Shown: in pieces, positions 1 to 7,959 of the stretch
Numbering within the stretch: position 1 is the stretch's first letter
How the letters are laid out: every line of letters starts with the position of its first letter
NCBI GenBank assembly: GCA_030674155.1
Contig: CM060322.1
Span: 60,646,678 to 60,659,177, forward strand
Reading direction: 5' to 3'
Length of the DNA stretch: 12,500 nt
Source of the DNA: Stramonita haemastoma
Lineage: Eukaryota > Mollusca > Gastropoda > Neogastropoda > Muricidae
The notes under the pieces: generated by a model
Told to the model about the DNA's origin: nothing
The model's database searches: none
What the model saw: only the letters and a program-made list of their open reading frames with translations
Made by a program: the position numbers and the translations under genes

Positions 1-459
1 TGTGGAACAGAACAGATGAGGTGTGGAGTAGAGATGTGGAACAGAACATGAGTTGGGAGTGTGTGGAGTAGAGGATGTGGAACAGAACAGGTGAGGTGTG
101 GAGTAGAGATGTGGAACAGAACAGATGAGGTGTGGTGGAGTAGAGATGTGGAACAGAACAGATGAGGTGTGGAGTAGAGATGTGGAACAGATGAGGTGTG
201 GAGTAGAGATGTGGAACAGAACAGATGAGGTGTGGAGTAGAGATGTGGAACAGATGAGGTGTGGAGTAGAGATGTGGAACAGAACAGGTGAGGTGTGGAG
301 TAGAGATGTGGAACAGAACAGGTGAGGTGTGGAGTAGAGATGTGGAACAGATGTGGCGTGGAGTAGAGATGTGGAATAGAACAGATGTGGCGTGGAGTAG
401 AGATGTGGAACAGAACAGATGTGGCGTGGAGTGGAGATGTGGAACAGAACAGATGTGGC
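1..459. repeat. 34-bp minisatellite (14 units)
   Basis: Units begin with TGTGGAACAG at 1, 35, 76, 110, 147, 181, 210, 244, 273, 307, 341, 370, 404 and 438. The basic unit is 34 bp; shorter 29-bp units lack one AACAG pentamer, and two early units are 37 and 41 bp. Units of 34 and 29 bp alternate between 181 and 306, which suggests a nascent 63-bp higher-order period. The last units carry ATGTGGCG in place of ATGAGGTG. The array runs off the left edge, so its true length is unknown. Open frames here are periodic artefacts with a repeating Met-Trp-Asn-Arg pattern. Confidence 0.95.
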
Positions 460-640
460 CTGGACAGACCCAGGAGGTCCCTGGTTCAAACCCTCCTCAG
501 GGTGGAGGTGGGGGGTCCTTGCTGAATGAGTCCTCCTCCTGCCTTCAGTGAAGTAGCACCTCTTTCTGTACATGTATCCACCCTCTACCCTCCGACACCC
601 AGACATATGTATGTGTCCTTCACTCCTCCGTCACCTGTAT
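460..640 (+). mobile_element. SINE-like fragment with tRNA B box
   Basis: GGTTCAAACCC at 483-493 fits the pol III B-box consensus and is preceded by a G/C-rich stretch that could be the T-arm side of a tRNA-derived SINE head. No A box is visible upstream, where the 34-bp array begins, so the element would be 5'-truncated or overwritten by the array. The rest of the stretch (to about 640) is pyrimidine-rich, with no tail I recognise. A chance B-box match is possible. Confidence 0.4.
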
Positions 641-1345
641 TGTACACTACAGCACATCATATCACATCACATCACAGCACAGCACAGCACAGCACAGCAC
701 AGCACAGCACAGCACAGCACAGCACAGTACAGTACACCGCAATACACCACAGTACACCACACCACACAACACCACACCACACTATACCTCACCACACACA
801 GCACAACACAGCACACCACAGCACGCCACATCTCACCATATCACATCACACCACACTTCACCACACTTCACCACACCACACCACACCACACCACACCACA
901 CCTCACCACACCTCACCACACCTCACCACACCACACACCTCACCACACCTCACCACATCATACCACACCTCCACCCACACCACACCTCACCACACCACAC
1001 CACACCACATCACACCACACCTCACCACACCGCACCACACCTCACCACACCACACCTCACCACACCACACCACACCACATCACACCACACCTCACCACAC
1101 CACACCACACCACACCACACCACACCACACTTCACCTCACCACACCACACCACACCACACCACACCACACTTCACCTCACCTCACCACACCACACCACAC
1201 ACACACCACACCACACTTCACCACACCACACTTCACCTCACCACACCACACCACACCACACCACACCACACTTCACCACACCACACTTCACCTCAGCACA
1301 CCACACTACACCATCCCACCCCACCAAACCAAACCACACGCCACC
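641..1345. repeat. CACAC-type pentamer satellite
   Basis: About 700 bp of near-continuous A/C-rich pentamers. It opens with ACATC repeats (about 643-675), then a homogeneous AGCAC block (about 675-727), then a long degenerate block of ACCAC units with scattered CTCAC and TTCAC variants to about 1335. There is almost no G on this strand after 730. Translated frames are His/Thr/Ser/Pro-rich in more than one frame, so they are not evidence of coding. The sharp change from AGCAC to ACCAC marks separate expansions. Confidence 0.95.
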
Positions 1346-1378
1346 ATCAAGGAAAAAGACTGGAACTGCGGTAGACAG

Positions 1379-1381
<3 letters not shown>

Positions 1382-1459
<78 letters not shown>
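1382..1459. repeat. GA dinucleotide microsatellite
   Basis: An essentially uninterrupted GA tract of about 77 bp. It directly abuts the 3' end of the minus-strand SINE beginning at 1460, and another GA tract lies at the other end of that SINE (1801-1873). Confidence 0.97.
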
Positions 1460-1462
<3 letters not shown>

Positions 1463-1795
1463 AAAAAAAAATCTTTTATATCGAGGATGATGGGATAAGC
1501 ACTCTTGTGCTTTTTTTACATCCAGTCCCCGTGTGTATGCAGTTTTGTAAATGTCATCTGTTCCCACCGACACACGATGGCCTACTCTTACGATAAGTGG
1601 AACAGGGTTTAACGTATGCGCAAGATGTTCTGCGTGTTTTCACGCACGGGGCCTCGGTTTATAGTCTCATCCGAAGGACTTTGGGGAGAGGGGAGTCAGC
1701 ACTGATGTTAACTCCAGGAGAAAAATCTCGATCGGGAATCGAACCCGGGTCATCCAATTGCGAGCGCAATGTTCTGACCACTAGGCTATCCCGTC
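1460..1795 (-). mobile_element. tRNA-derived SINE with LINE-like 3' tail
   Basis: Read on the minus strand, the element starts at about 1795 with GACGGGA followed by a tRNA-like head with clear A and B boxes. It continues through a middle region and ends in a 3' tail with GGGGACTGGATGT, an A tract, the hairpin AAGCAC-AAGA-GTGCTT (plus coordinates 1497-1512), ATCCTCG and ATAAAAG, then an A/T-rich end. The middle contains ATAAACCGAGG (within 1650-1672), which I associate with conserved central domains of molluscan SINEs, and a small perfect hairpin TGCGTG-TTTT-CACGCA at 1631-1646. The tail matches the element at 11954-12150, including the ACAAAACTGCATA lead-in. The SINE is non-coding and would depend on a LINE partner. 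GA tracts on both sides hide any target-site duplication. Family name not assigned. Confidence 0.88.
1735..1788 (-). promoter_or_regulatory. Pol III type 2 internal promoter (A and B boxes)
   Basis: On the minus strand TAGCCTAGTGG (1788-1778) matches the A box and GGTTCGATTCC (1745-1735) is a perfect B box. Spacing is tRNA-like. The T-arm retains a four-pair stem, but the acceptor ends do not pair and the anticodon arm is irregular. This is a SINE head, not a tRNA gene. Both boxes are intact, so the copy may be recent. Confidence 0.85.
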
Positions 1796-1798
1796 TCC

Positions 1799-1800
<2 letters not shown>

Positions 1801-1873
<73 letters not shown>
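1801..1873. repeat. GA dinucleotide microsatellite
   Basis: An uninterrupted GA tract at the 5' end of the minus-strand SINE, separated from the head by only a few C residues. It mirrors the GA tract at 1382-1459 in motif, strand and approximate length. Confidence 0.97.
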
Positions 1874-1878
<5 letters not shown>

Positions 1879-1939
1879 CGAATGAATGAATGAACGAATA
1901 AATGAATGAATGAATGAATGAATGAATGAATGAATGAAT
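1874..1939. repeat. GAAT tetranucleotide microsatellite
   Basis: About 16 units of AATG/GAAT with a few GAAC and AATA variants. It continues directly from the GA tract and ends at the 3' terminus of a minus-strand retroposon tail at 1940. Read in the retroposon sense it is an ATTC tail repeat. Confidence 0.95.
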
Positions 1940-2012
1940 CTTTAGTTTCCAAGGGTAACAGAGTGAGTATTCACATACTTTTTTTTCATCCGGCCCTTGC
2001 CCTGATTAGGGA
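1940..2012 (-). mobile_element. Retroposon 3'-tail fragment
   Basis: On the minus strand it reads GGGCCGGATG, an A tract, the hairpin AGTAT-GTGA-ATACT (1966-1979), then TTACCCTTGG and ACTAAAG. This aligns in order with the tails at 1460, 2226, 4476 and 12088. It also carries the upstream hairpin CCCT-AATC-AGGG (2000-2011) seen in the copies at 2226 and 4476. Only the 3' end is recognisable; sequence beyond 2012 is A-rich filler. It is the most diverged member that still keeps a good stem. Confidence 0.72.
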
Positions 2013-2163
2013 ATAGCAGCCCCCCAAAAAAAATAAAAAGAAAGAAAAACAACGAACCCCCCCAAAAAAAACAACAACAACAACAACCAAACAACCCAAC
2101 AAAAACAAAAGGAGAAAAAAAGAAAAACAAAACCACCATCACCAACAATAAAAGTACAACCTA
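2013..2163. repeat. A-rich low-complexity stretch
   Basis: Poly-A, AAAAC and CAA runs (about 2067-2085) broken by short poly-C tracts near 2020 and 2056. No gene or element is recognisable. The reverse-strand open frames here (Phe/Leu/Cys-rich) are low-complexity artefacts. Confidence 0.75.
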
Positions 2164-2225
2164 TGAGAGAGAGAGAAAGAGAGAGGCAAGGCAAGGCAAG
2201 GCAAGGCAAGGCAAGGCAAGGCAAA
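2164..2225. repeat. GA tract followed by GGCAA pentamers
   Basis: A short interrupted GA tract (2164-2185) runs into about eight GGCAA pentamers (2185-2224), which directly abut the retroposon 3' end at 2226. The same order (GA, then GGCAA, then tail) recurs at 4425-4475. Confidence 0.93.
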
Positions 2226-2600
2226 GTATTTTATTCGAGGATAATAGATAAGCACTCATGTGCTTTTTTACATCCAGTCCCCGCCCTTTTCAGGGATACA
2301 TCAAGATGAAAAAATACTAAACAATAAAACTTTACGCAGTACCAAACAACACACAAGAATAAGGACACTATATATGATAAGGTAATAAAAATGCACTCGA
2401 TCAGAAGACAAAAATCAGAAGTCACAATAAAAAGATTTTGATTATGGAAGAATAGAAAAGTGTTAATAGGTAAAGAGCAAACAAGAGAACAAGATGAAAT
2501 AAACAACTGAAAACATCAATCCACCACCATCTGTCAAAAGTTATACATGTGATATAAATCATACATTTGGATAAAAGGGGTGAAACTTTTTTTAAACTAA
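2226..2600 (-). mobile_element. Retroposon 3' end with long non-coding body
   Basis: On the minus strand the 3' end reads GGGGACTGGATGTA, an A tract, the hairpin AAGCAC-ATGA-GTGCTT (2250-2265), ATTATCCTCGAATAAAA, then TTGCC pentamers. Just upstream (2284-2295) is a second hairpin, CCCT with a GAAA loop and AGGG. The body to about 2490 matches the copy at 4547-4743 closely. Its far part is the first unit of an array of units of about 300 bp. No reverse-transcriptase coding sequence is seen, so this is either a 5'-truncated LINE 3' UTR or a non-autonomous element. Confidence 0.75.
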
Positions 2601-2607
2601 TATTGGA

Positions 2608-2626
2608 GGAGGGGGGGGGGGGGGGG
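2608..2626. repeat. Poly-G tract
   Basis: A run of about 16 G after GGAGGA, between the first and second ~300-bp units. It is a likely quadruplex former and an error-prone site, so its exact length should be treated with caution. Confidence 0.9.
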
Positions 2627-3120
2627 AGATACTGCCAATAAAAATATAAATAAAATCAACAATTATAATGATCCAAATACCAAAAGTAAGGAACCATACC
2701 AAGCATCAAACAACAGGCAAGAATTAACACAGAGATACAATATTAAGGTAATGTTATAAAAAGTCACTGATTCAGAAACGAAAATGAGAAGTAAGAATCA
2801 ATGATGATTTTGAGTTGTATAAAAAAAAAGCAAGAAAAACAAAGAACAAACAAAAACAAAACAAAACAAAGAAAAGGCGCAATAATTAAAGAGTAAACAT
2901 GAGAATATGATGAGGTTAAATGACTGAAAACATCAATCCACCACCATCTATCATCAAAATAAGTCCCATAAAACATAAGATTTTGATAAAAGGGGGGAAA
3001 GAACAACAACAACAGGTAAGGAATACGACAGAGATACAATATTAAGGTAATGTTATAAAAAGGCACTCATTCAGAAACAAAATATGAAGTAAGAATCAAT
3101 GATGATTTTGATTTGAATAA

Positions 3121-3158
3121 TAAAACAAAAACAAAACAAAACAAAAATAAACAAAAAC

Positions 3159-3189
<31 letters not shown>

Positions 3190-3190
3190 A
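3121..3190. repeat. AAAAC pentamer tract
   Basis: About 70 bp of AAAAC/AAAC repeats inside the third ~300-bp unit. The second unit carries a shorter, more interrupted version at about 2830-2872, so this segment is the variable part of the unit. Confidence 0.88.
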
Positions 3191-3352
3191 AGGCGCAATA
3201 ATTAAGAGCAAACATGAGAATATGATGAGGTTAAATGACTGAAAACGTTAAACCACCACCATCTAGCAACAAAATAGTCCCATAAAACATAAGTTTTGAT
3301 AAAAGGGGGGAAAGAACAACAACAACAACAACAAAACCAACACAAACCAACA

Positions 3353-3364
3353 TCACACACCACA

Positions 3365-3452
<88 letters not shown>
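3353..3452. repeat. CA dinucleotide microsatellite
   Basis: About 90 bp of nearly pure CA after a short imperfect start (CACACACCACACTCACA). It sits inside the partial fourth ~300-bp unit, in place of the AAAAC-rich segment. Confidence 0.97.
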
Positions 3453-3453
<1 letters not shown>

Positions 3454-3469
3454 GGGCGGCGCAATAATT

Positions 3470-3471
<2 letters not shown>

Positions 3472-3520
<49 letters not shown>

Positions 3521-3551
3521 GAGAGAGAGAGAGGGAGAGAGAGAGAGAGAA
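3472..3551. repeat. Interrupted GA microsatellite
   Basis: GA repeats with several GG interruptions (AGAGGAGAG). It starts exactly where the ~300-bp unit reads AAAGAG, so it appears to have grown from that motif. Confidence 0.95.
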
Positions 3552-4243
<692 letters not shown>

Positions 4244-4422
4244 TCCTTCTCCTGTCCTGTCCCTTCTCCTGTCCTGTCCCTTCTCCTGTCCTGTCCCTTC
4301 TCCTGTCCTGTCCCTTCTCCTGTCCTCTCCCTTCTCCTGTCCTCTCCCTTCTCCTGTCCTCTCCCTTCTCCTGTCCTCTCCCTTCTCCTGTCCTCTCCCT
4401 TCTCGTGTTATCTCCCTTCTCC

Positions 4423-4424
<2 letters not shown>
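4244..4424. repeat. 17-bp pyrimidine minisatellite
   Basis: About 10.5 units of CCCTTCTCCTGTCCTGT, 17 bp each. The first four or so end in CCTGT and the later ones in CCTCT, so two variants occupy separate halves, as expected from local slippage or unequal exchange. The last units carry a CTCGTGTTATCT variant. Reverse-strand open frames rich in Arg/Glu/Gly here are periodic artefacts, open in two frames at once. Confidence 0.95.
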
Positions 4425-4457
<33 letters not shown>

Positions 4458-4475
4458 CAAGGCAAGGCAAGGCAA
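4425..4475. repeat. GA tract followed by GGCAA pentamers
   Basis: An interrupted GA tract (4425-4457) runs into three GGCAA pentamers (4459-4474) abutting a minus-strand retroposon 3' end. The order and orientation are the same as at 2164-2225, with fewer pentamers. Confidence 0.93.
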
Positions 4476-4743
4476 AATTCTTTTATTCGAGGATAATAGA
4501 TAAGCACCATGTGCTTTTTTACATCCAGTCCCCGCCCTTTTCAGGGATAACATCAAGATAAAAAGATACTAAACAGTAAAACTATATGCAGTACCAAACA
4601 ACATAAAGGAATAAGGACATACATAATAAGATAATAAAAATGCACTCATTCAGAAGACGAAAATCAGAAGCCACAATAAAATGATTTTGATTAAGAAGAA
4701 AAAGAGAAGCGTTAATAGATAAAGAGCAACCAAAGAAACATAA
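4476..4743 (-). mobile_element. Retroposon 3' end, second copy of the 2226 element
   Basis: On the minus strand the 3' end carries the hairpin AAGCAC-ATG-GTGCTT (4502-4516), GGGGACTGGATGTA, and the upstream CCCT-GAAA-AGGG hairpin (4535-4546). The body to 4743 aligns with 2297-2485 almost throughout (for example CAGTACCAAACAACA and AATGCACTC-TCAGAAGAC). The match stops where AATGAGAG becomes a GA microsatellite. Both copies end in TTGCC pentamers and lie in the same orientation, so they could be two insertions or the two ends of a larger duplication. Confidence 0.82.
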
Positions 4744-4990
<247 letters not shown>

Positions 4991-5006
4991 CAGGACTTGC
5001 CAAAGG

Positions 5007-5138
5007 TGAAGGAAAATTGGAGGTACACTATTTATGGTGAACAAAATGTGAGGGCTCTCCACTTTCAGCTTCTGAAGGAGAACTGGAGGTACACTAATGA
5101 AGACAAACACAATGAGGGCTCTCCACTTGTAGTCTCCT
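5007..5138. repeat. 66-bp imperfect tandem duplication
   Basis: Two adjacent copies (about 5007-5072 and 5073-5138) share TGGAGGTACACTA, GAGGGCTCTCCACTT and a CTTCTGAAGG / CTCCTGAAG boundary in order. They differ by substitutions and small indels, so the duplication is not recent. No function is apparent. Confidence 0.85.
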
Positions 5139-5427
5139 GAAGCCAGAGGGAAGCTGTGCAGACAGCGCCATCCCTCTCTCTGCCTCTGATGGAGAGCTGT
5201 GGAGACACTGCCAACACCACTCCTCCAGTCTCTGACTTCTCTGGCTGCTGCTGCTGCTGCTGCTGCTGTGATAATGAAGAGAAGTGGAGGCTTGAGTGCT
5301 CGAGGGGGCACTTGAGATTTAAACTGAAGCCAGGAAAGAAAGAAAGGAAAACAGATAGGATGGGGAAACAGGAAAGACAGAAGGTTGCAGCTCTGCTAGA
5401 ATTCTCATTCGCTTTAAGCCTTACGTG
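5139..5427. other. Unique sequence with CTG repeat
   Basis: Mixed-composition DNA with eight CTG triplets at 5245-5268. Both strands have moderate open frames (Cys run on plus, Gln run on minus), but both run on into the SINE at 5438 or into unrelated repeats and show no domain. A short exon cannot be excluded; I see no splice-site or homology support for one. Confidence 0.55.
5245..5268. repeat. CTG trinucleotide repeat (8 units)
   Basis: Eight perfect CTG triplets, read as CAG on the minus strand. Short, and outside any supported gene. Confidence 0.97.
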
Positions 5428-5437
5428 CAGTACAGTG

Positions 5438-5732
5438 GACGGGATAGCTAAGTGGTCAGAGCACTCGCTTTCCCCGGTCAAGTTAAGCAGCGTCGAGCGT
5501 GGTTACCCGTTGGATAGGTGACCATTTGCGCGCCTTGGCTTCAGTACAGTCTCTCCAGTTCACCCAGCTGTAAATGGATACCTGCCATCTTTAGGGTCGG
5601 AGAAGGTAAAGCAGCGAGGGAGAGGACATGGGCGCCGCCCTCAATATGCTGGCCCCTAGAGAAGCTGAGGTCTCTGACGCCTTGCCCCCCTACGACCGCC
5701 TAGGTTATGGGACACCTTTACCTTTACCTTTT
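5438..5732 (+). mobile_element. Complete SINE with tRNA/5S chimeric head
   Basis: The element begins GACGGGATAGC, the same first eleven bases as the SINE at 1795, and carries a tRNA A box. From about 5480 it switches to a block resembling the 3' half of 5S rRNA. A middle domain follows (CACCCAGCTGTAAATGGATA near 5560-5580; GAAGGTAAAGCAGCGAGGG near 5603), and it ends in a CCTTTACCTTTACC tail at 5714-5730. The near-repeat CAGTACAGTG (5428-5437) and CAGTACACGTG (5733-5743) flanks it exactly as a target-site duplication would. It is non-coding and would need a LINE for mobility. Its tail differs from the hairpin tail of the other SINEs, so it probably used another LINE. The central domain may belong to a named SINE superfamily; I do not assign one. 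Confidence 0.88.
5445..5523 (+). promoter_or_regulatory. Chimeric pol III internal promoter: tRNA A box plus 5S ICR
   Basis: TAGCTAAGTGG (5445-5455) is a tRNA-type A box. AAGTTAAGCAGCGTC (5480-5494) matches the 5S box A, GCGTGG (5497-5502) lies at the intermediate element, and CGTTGGATAGGTGACC (5508-5523) matches box C. The distance from box A to box C equals that in animal 5S rRNA as I remember it, with no gaps needed over 44 positions. No B box is evident after the A box. Which elements drive transcription cannot be told from sequence. Confidence 0.75.
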
Positions 5733-5743
5733 CAGTACACGTG
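5733..5743. repeat. Right target-site duplication of the SINE
   Basis: CAGTACACGTG repeats the 5' flank CAGTACAGTG (5428-5437): seven identical bases, then GTG after one extra C. It fixes the element ends at about 5438 and 5732. Confidence 0.75.
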
Positions 5744-6530
5744 AAGTGGTAGCAGTTAGGGTAGCGGCGTTCTTTCAGCAGTGGCAGGAATAATGCCAGT
5801 AGGAAGTGAAGGAACAGAAGTATCTGGAATGCAGTAGAGTTGTGGACGGAATTAAGTACTGGTAACCAGTCACACCTTCTCCACCTTTTTGAAAATGGTC
5901 GACGATTCATCAAACAATATATTTCGAATGAAACTTATATAATTATAGATATATTTAGATAGGAGCATTCTAGATTAAAAAAAAAAAGAATCATACCTTT
6001 CACCTGACCTACCTCAAGATTAAAACAGGGGTCTCGGCAATGATGGAAACATTACCCTCGGTAGTCATACCTTACAGCTAGCCATTTTTCATCATTTAGA
6101 AGTGTCAGTCGCATTCACAAGAATATTTGATGTTCTTATGGCACATCAAAACTGCCATCAAAAGATGATGTGAAAATGAGAAAAAAAACACTCGAGAATT
6201 ATGCTGCACAAAAAAGAAATGTCTAAATAATAAATAGCACCTAATGAGTCTTTGTGCCTTAAGTTTGGGAATCCCCATGAAAGCATGCAAGGAGGATTGT
6301 AAGGTTTGCATCCAGCCAAGTGCTCAGTCTGAGGTAGATGATGACCAAAACATTTTATACGCAAACACTGGCAAGAGAAGATGAAAAAAAAGAAAAAGAA
6401 ATAACCACACTTGGATCTATAAAAAAAAAATGCCGAGACTACAGTTGCAATGATCAATCTAAAAGTCATCTGGAACACAAAACCACCGCCATTTGCTTCA
6501 AGATCAAACTGTGCGTTCCCTGGTCATGTC
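5744..6530. other. AT-rich unique intergenic or intronic DNA
   Basis: About 790 bp with no repeat array, no domain-bearing open frame and no RNA gene that I can recognise. It has short A runs near 5977, 6181, 6385 and 6421. Both-strand open frames are under 110 codons, AT-rich and featureless. This is the longest ordinary stretch in the window and the best place for single-copy comparison between genomes. Confidence 0.7.
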
Positions 6531-6735
6531 ATACTGTGGTGACCGTGAGGCATGGAAAACACTGTCCATGAAGTCACAAAATGGTCACCGTAATGATAAA
6601 CAACACATCTATGAAGTCAGATGTAGTGACTCTAATGATGGTAGTACACCACCCTACAATGTAGTGACCGTAATTATAGGAAAAAATCACCCCTAAACCC
6701 ACACTATGGTGAGTATAAGCAATGTGAGAACGATG
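6530..6735. repeat. Degenerate ~40-bp tandem repeat
   Basis: The motif TGGTGACCGTAATGAT recurs in decayed form: GTGGTGACCGTGAGG near 6536, ATGGTCACCGTAATGAT near 6581, AGTGACTCTAATGATGG near 6624, GTAGTGACCGTAATTAT near 6660, and ATGGTGAGTATAAGCA near 6706. Spacings are about 35-45 bp with variable filler. An old array, identified by eye only. Confidence 0.55.
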
Positions 6736-6797
6736 ATGGTAAATAATCAGTTTTATCCAAGAAGAGGAAGAAAGGAAGGAGAGATAACAAAACATAA

Positions 6798-6868
6798 AAA
6801 ATTTTATTTTCTGAGGGTAGTAGAATAAGTACAAGACTTTTTTTTTTTAACATCCAGCCCTCGGAAAA
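6798..6868 (-). mobile_element. Decayed retroposon 3'-tail fragment
   Basis: On the minus strand it reads CCGAGGGCTGGATGTTA, an A tract, a weak hairpin AAGT-CTTGT-ACTT (6827-6839), then ACTACCCTCAGAAAATAAAA. The order of elements matches the tails at 1460, 2226, 4476 and 12088. The stem has shrunk to four pairs, which fits an older copy. The upstream CCCT/AGGG hairpin is absent. Confidence 0.68.
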
Positions 6869-6981
6869 AAGAAAAATCAAGTAAATAGACAAATATGTAA
6901 ACAAATTTCATCAATAATCATAATAAAGATATAATATATATAATACACATAATGCATATGAATGTATATATATATATATAT
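6869..6981. repeat. AT-rich stretch ending in TA microsatellite
   Basis: An AT-rich lead-in with short TATA runs (about 6930-6942) ends in a TA tract at about 6965-6981. No gene or element is recognised beyond the retroposon tail to its left. Confidence 0.8.
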
Positions 6982-7034
6982 CGAGAGAGGGAGAGAGACA
7001 GAGACAGAGACAGAGAGACAGAGACGCAGGGACA
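6982..7034. repeat. GAGACA-type purine repeat
   Basis: GAGAGG followed by GAGACA hexamers decaying into CAGAGACGCAGGGACAG. It is related in motif to the GACA/GA blocks at 7256-7483 across the unique stretch between them. Confidence 0.85.
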
Positions 7035-7255
7035 GAAAGAAGCCTGCAGGGCTTCCTACACAGGGCCGGGGTGGTAATGAGGAAAGTGTGCTGAATACAA
7101 AAGAGAGTGTCAGATACTTTGACACGTGGGCATGTCAGGGCCTGTGAGGCCTGACACTAATGGCGGTATCTGCCTTCAGGCCTCACATGATCGCACTGGT
7201 CACCTGCCATCATCTGCACAGTGGTCACCCACTTCCTTCGTCTGTATGTCTGCCC
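7035..7255. other. Unique stretch with 12-bp perfect inverted repeat
   Basis: No gene is supported. TGTGAGGCCTGA (7143-7154) and TCAGGCCTCACA (7176-7187) are perfect reverse complements 21 bp apart. The left arm can also join an overlapping hairpin, TGTCAGGGCC with GGCCTGACA around 7134-7156 (one bulge), so two structures compete. It is a G/C-richer island between purine-rich simple repeats. Confidence 0.7.
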
Positions 7256-7483
7256 AGAGAGAGAGAGAGAGGGAGAGAGGGAGAGGGAGAGAGAGGGAGA
7301 GGGAGAGAGAGGAAGAGGGAGAGGAGAGAGAGACAGAGACAGAGACAGACAGACAGACAGAGAGACAGAGAGAGAGGGAGAGAGGGAGAGGGAGAGGGAG
7401 AGAGAGGGAGAGGGAGAGAGAGGAAGAGGGAGAGGAGAGAGAGACAGAGACAGAGACAGACAGACAGACAGAGAGAGAGGATT
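7256..7483. repeat. 111-bp tandem duplication in GA/GGA/GACA sequence
   Basis: Two consecutive copies (about 7262-7372 and 7373-7483) repeat the same irregular order of GA, GGGAGA, GGAAGAGGGAGAGG and GACA blocks. GGAAGAGGGAGAGG is at 7311 and again at 7422. The irregular pattern, repeated almost exactly, shows a segmental duplication and not independent slippage, and a recent one. Confidence 0.9.
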
Positions 7484-7880
7484 GAGGGAGTAGAGAGAGT
7501 AAGAGATGAGAAGAGGGAAAAAGAAAGACAGAAGAATGACAGAAGACAATAACACAAGAGAATAAAATGAGTAATAACAGAGAGAGACATGATATACATA
7601 TATGAAAAGACAGAAGACAGACAGACAGACAGAGAGAGCAGAAGACAGAGAGAGAGAGAGGAGAGAGAGAGAGAGGAGAGAGAAGAGAGAGAGGGAAGGA
7701 AGGGAGGGAGAGGAAGACAGAGAACAGAGACAGACAGGACAGACAGACACAGGAGAGTCAGGGACTGTGAGGAGAACAGACGAGATGACAGGAAGACGAC
7801 GCATGATAGACAGCACTCTGAGCGCTGCGACAGCGAGAGCAGAGAGGAGAGAAGAGAGAAGAGAGAAGAAGAGAGAGAGG

Positions 7881-7884
<4 letters not shown>
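7484..7884. repeat. Purine-rich low-complexity region
   Basis: GA, GACA (7617-7632) and GGGA blocks are mixed with short unique islands (about 7500-7600 and 7755-7850). Open frames on both strands (Arg/Glu-rich or Ser/Leu-rich) are composition artefacts and overlap each other in several frames. No gene is supported. Confidence 0.85.

Positions 7885-7956
<72 letters not shown>
7885..7956. repeat. GA dinucleotide microsatellite
   Basis: About 70 bp of pure GA, ending in ATGGTGATGATGATTCATGATGG. Confidence 0.97.

Positions 7957-7959
<3 letters not shown>

Larger units (their letters stand above)
2364..3475. repeat. Tandem array of ~300-bp units (three plus a partial)
   Basis: Landmarks recur in order: GGTAAT at 2381, 2747 and 3046; the GATTTTGA segment; GGCGCAATAATTAA at about 2876, 3191 and 3459 (absent from the first unit); AAACATGAGAATATGATGAGG in the second and third; CCACCACCATCT in the first three; and ATAAAAGGGG at the unit end. 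The second and third units are 299 bp apart. The first is more diverged and is followed by a poly-G run. The fourth is recognisable only by GGGGGGAAAGAACAACAAC (3304 on) and GGCGCAATAATTAAAGAG (3458-3475); a CA microsatellite occupies the place of the AAAAC-rich segment. Non-coding. Confidence 0.85.

Noticed and set aside
526..1462. His/Thr/Pro-rich open frames of 280-300 codons on the plus strand
   Set aside because: They translate the CACAC pentamer satellite, are open in two frames at once, and run into a GA tract. No stop codons arise because the strand lacks G.
1726..1795. Possible tRNA gene on the minus strand
   Set aside because: A and B boxes are good, but acceptor ends do not pair, the anticodon arm is irregular, and a SINE body and tail follow.
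5065..5521. Gln-run reverse frame and Cys-run forward frame around the CTG repeat
   Set aside because: The forward frame continues into the SINE head and the reverse one lies across a duplicated spacer; no domain and no splice support.
5480..5530. Possible 5S rRNA gene or pseudogene
   Set aside because: Only the promoter half is present, and it lies inside an element with its own head, tail and target-site duplication.
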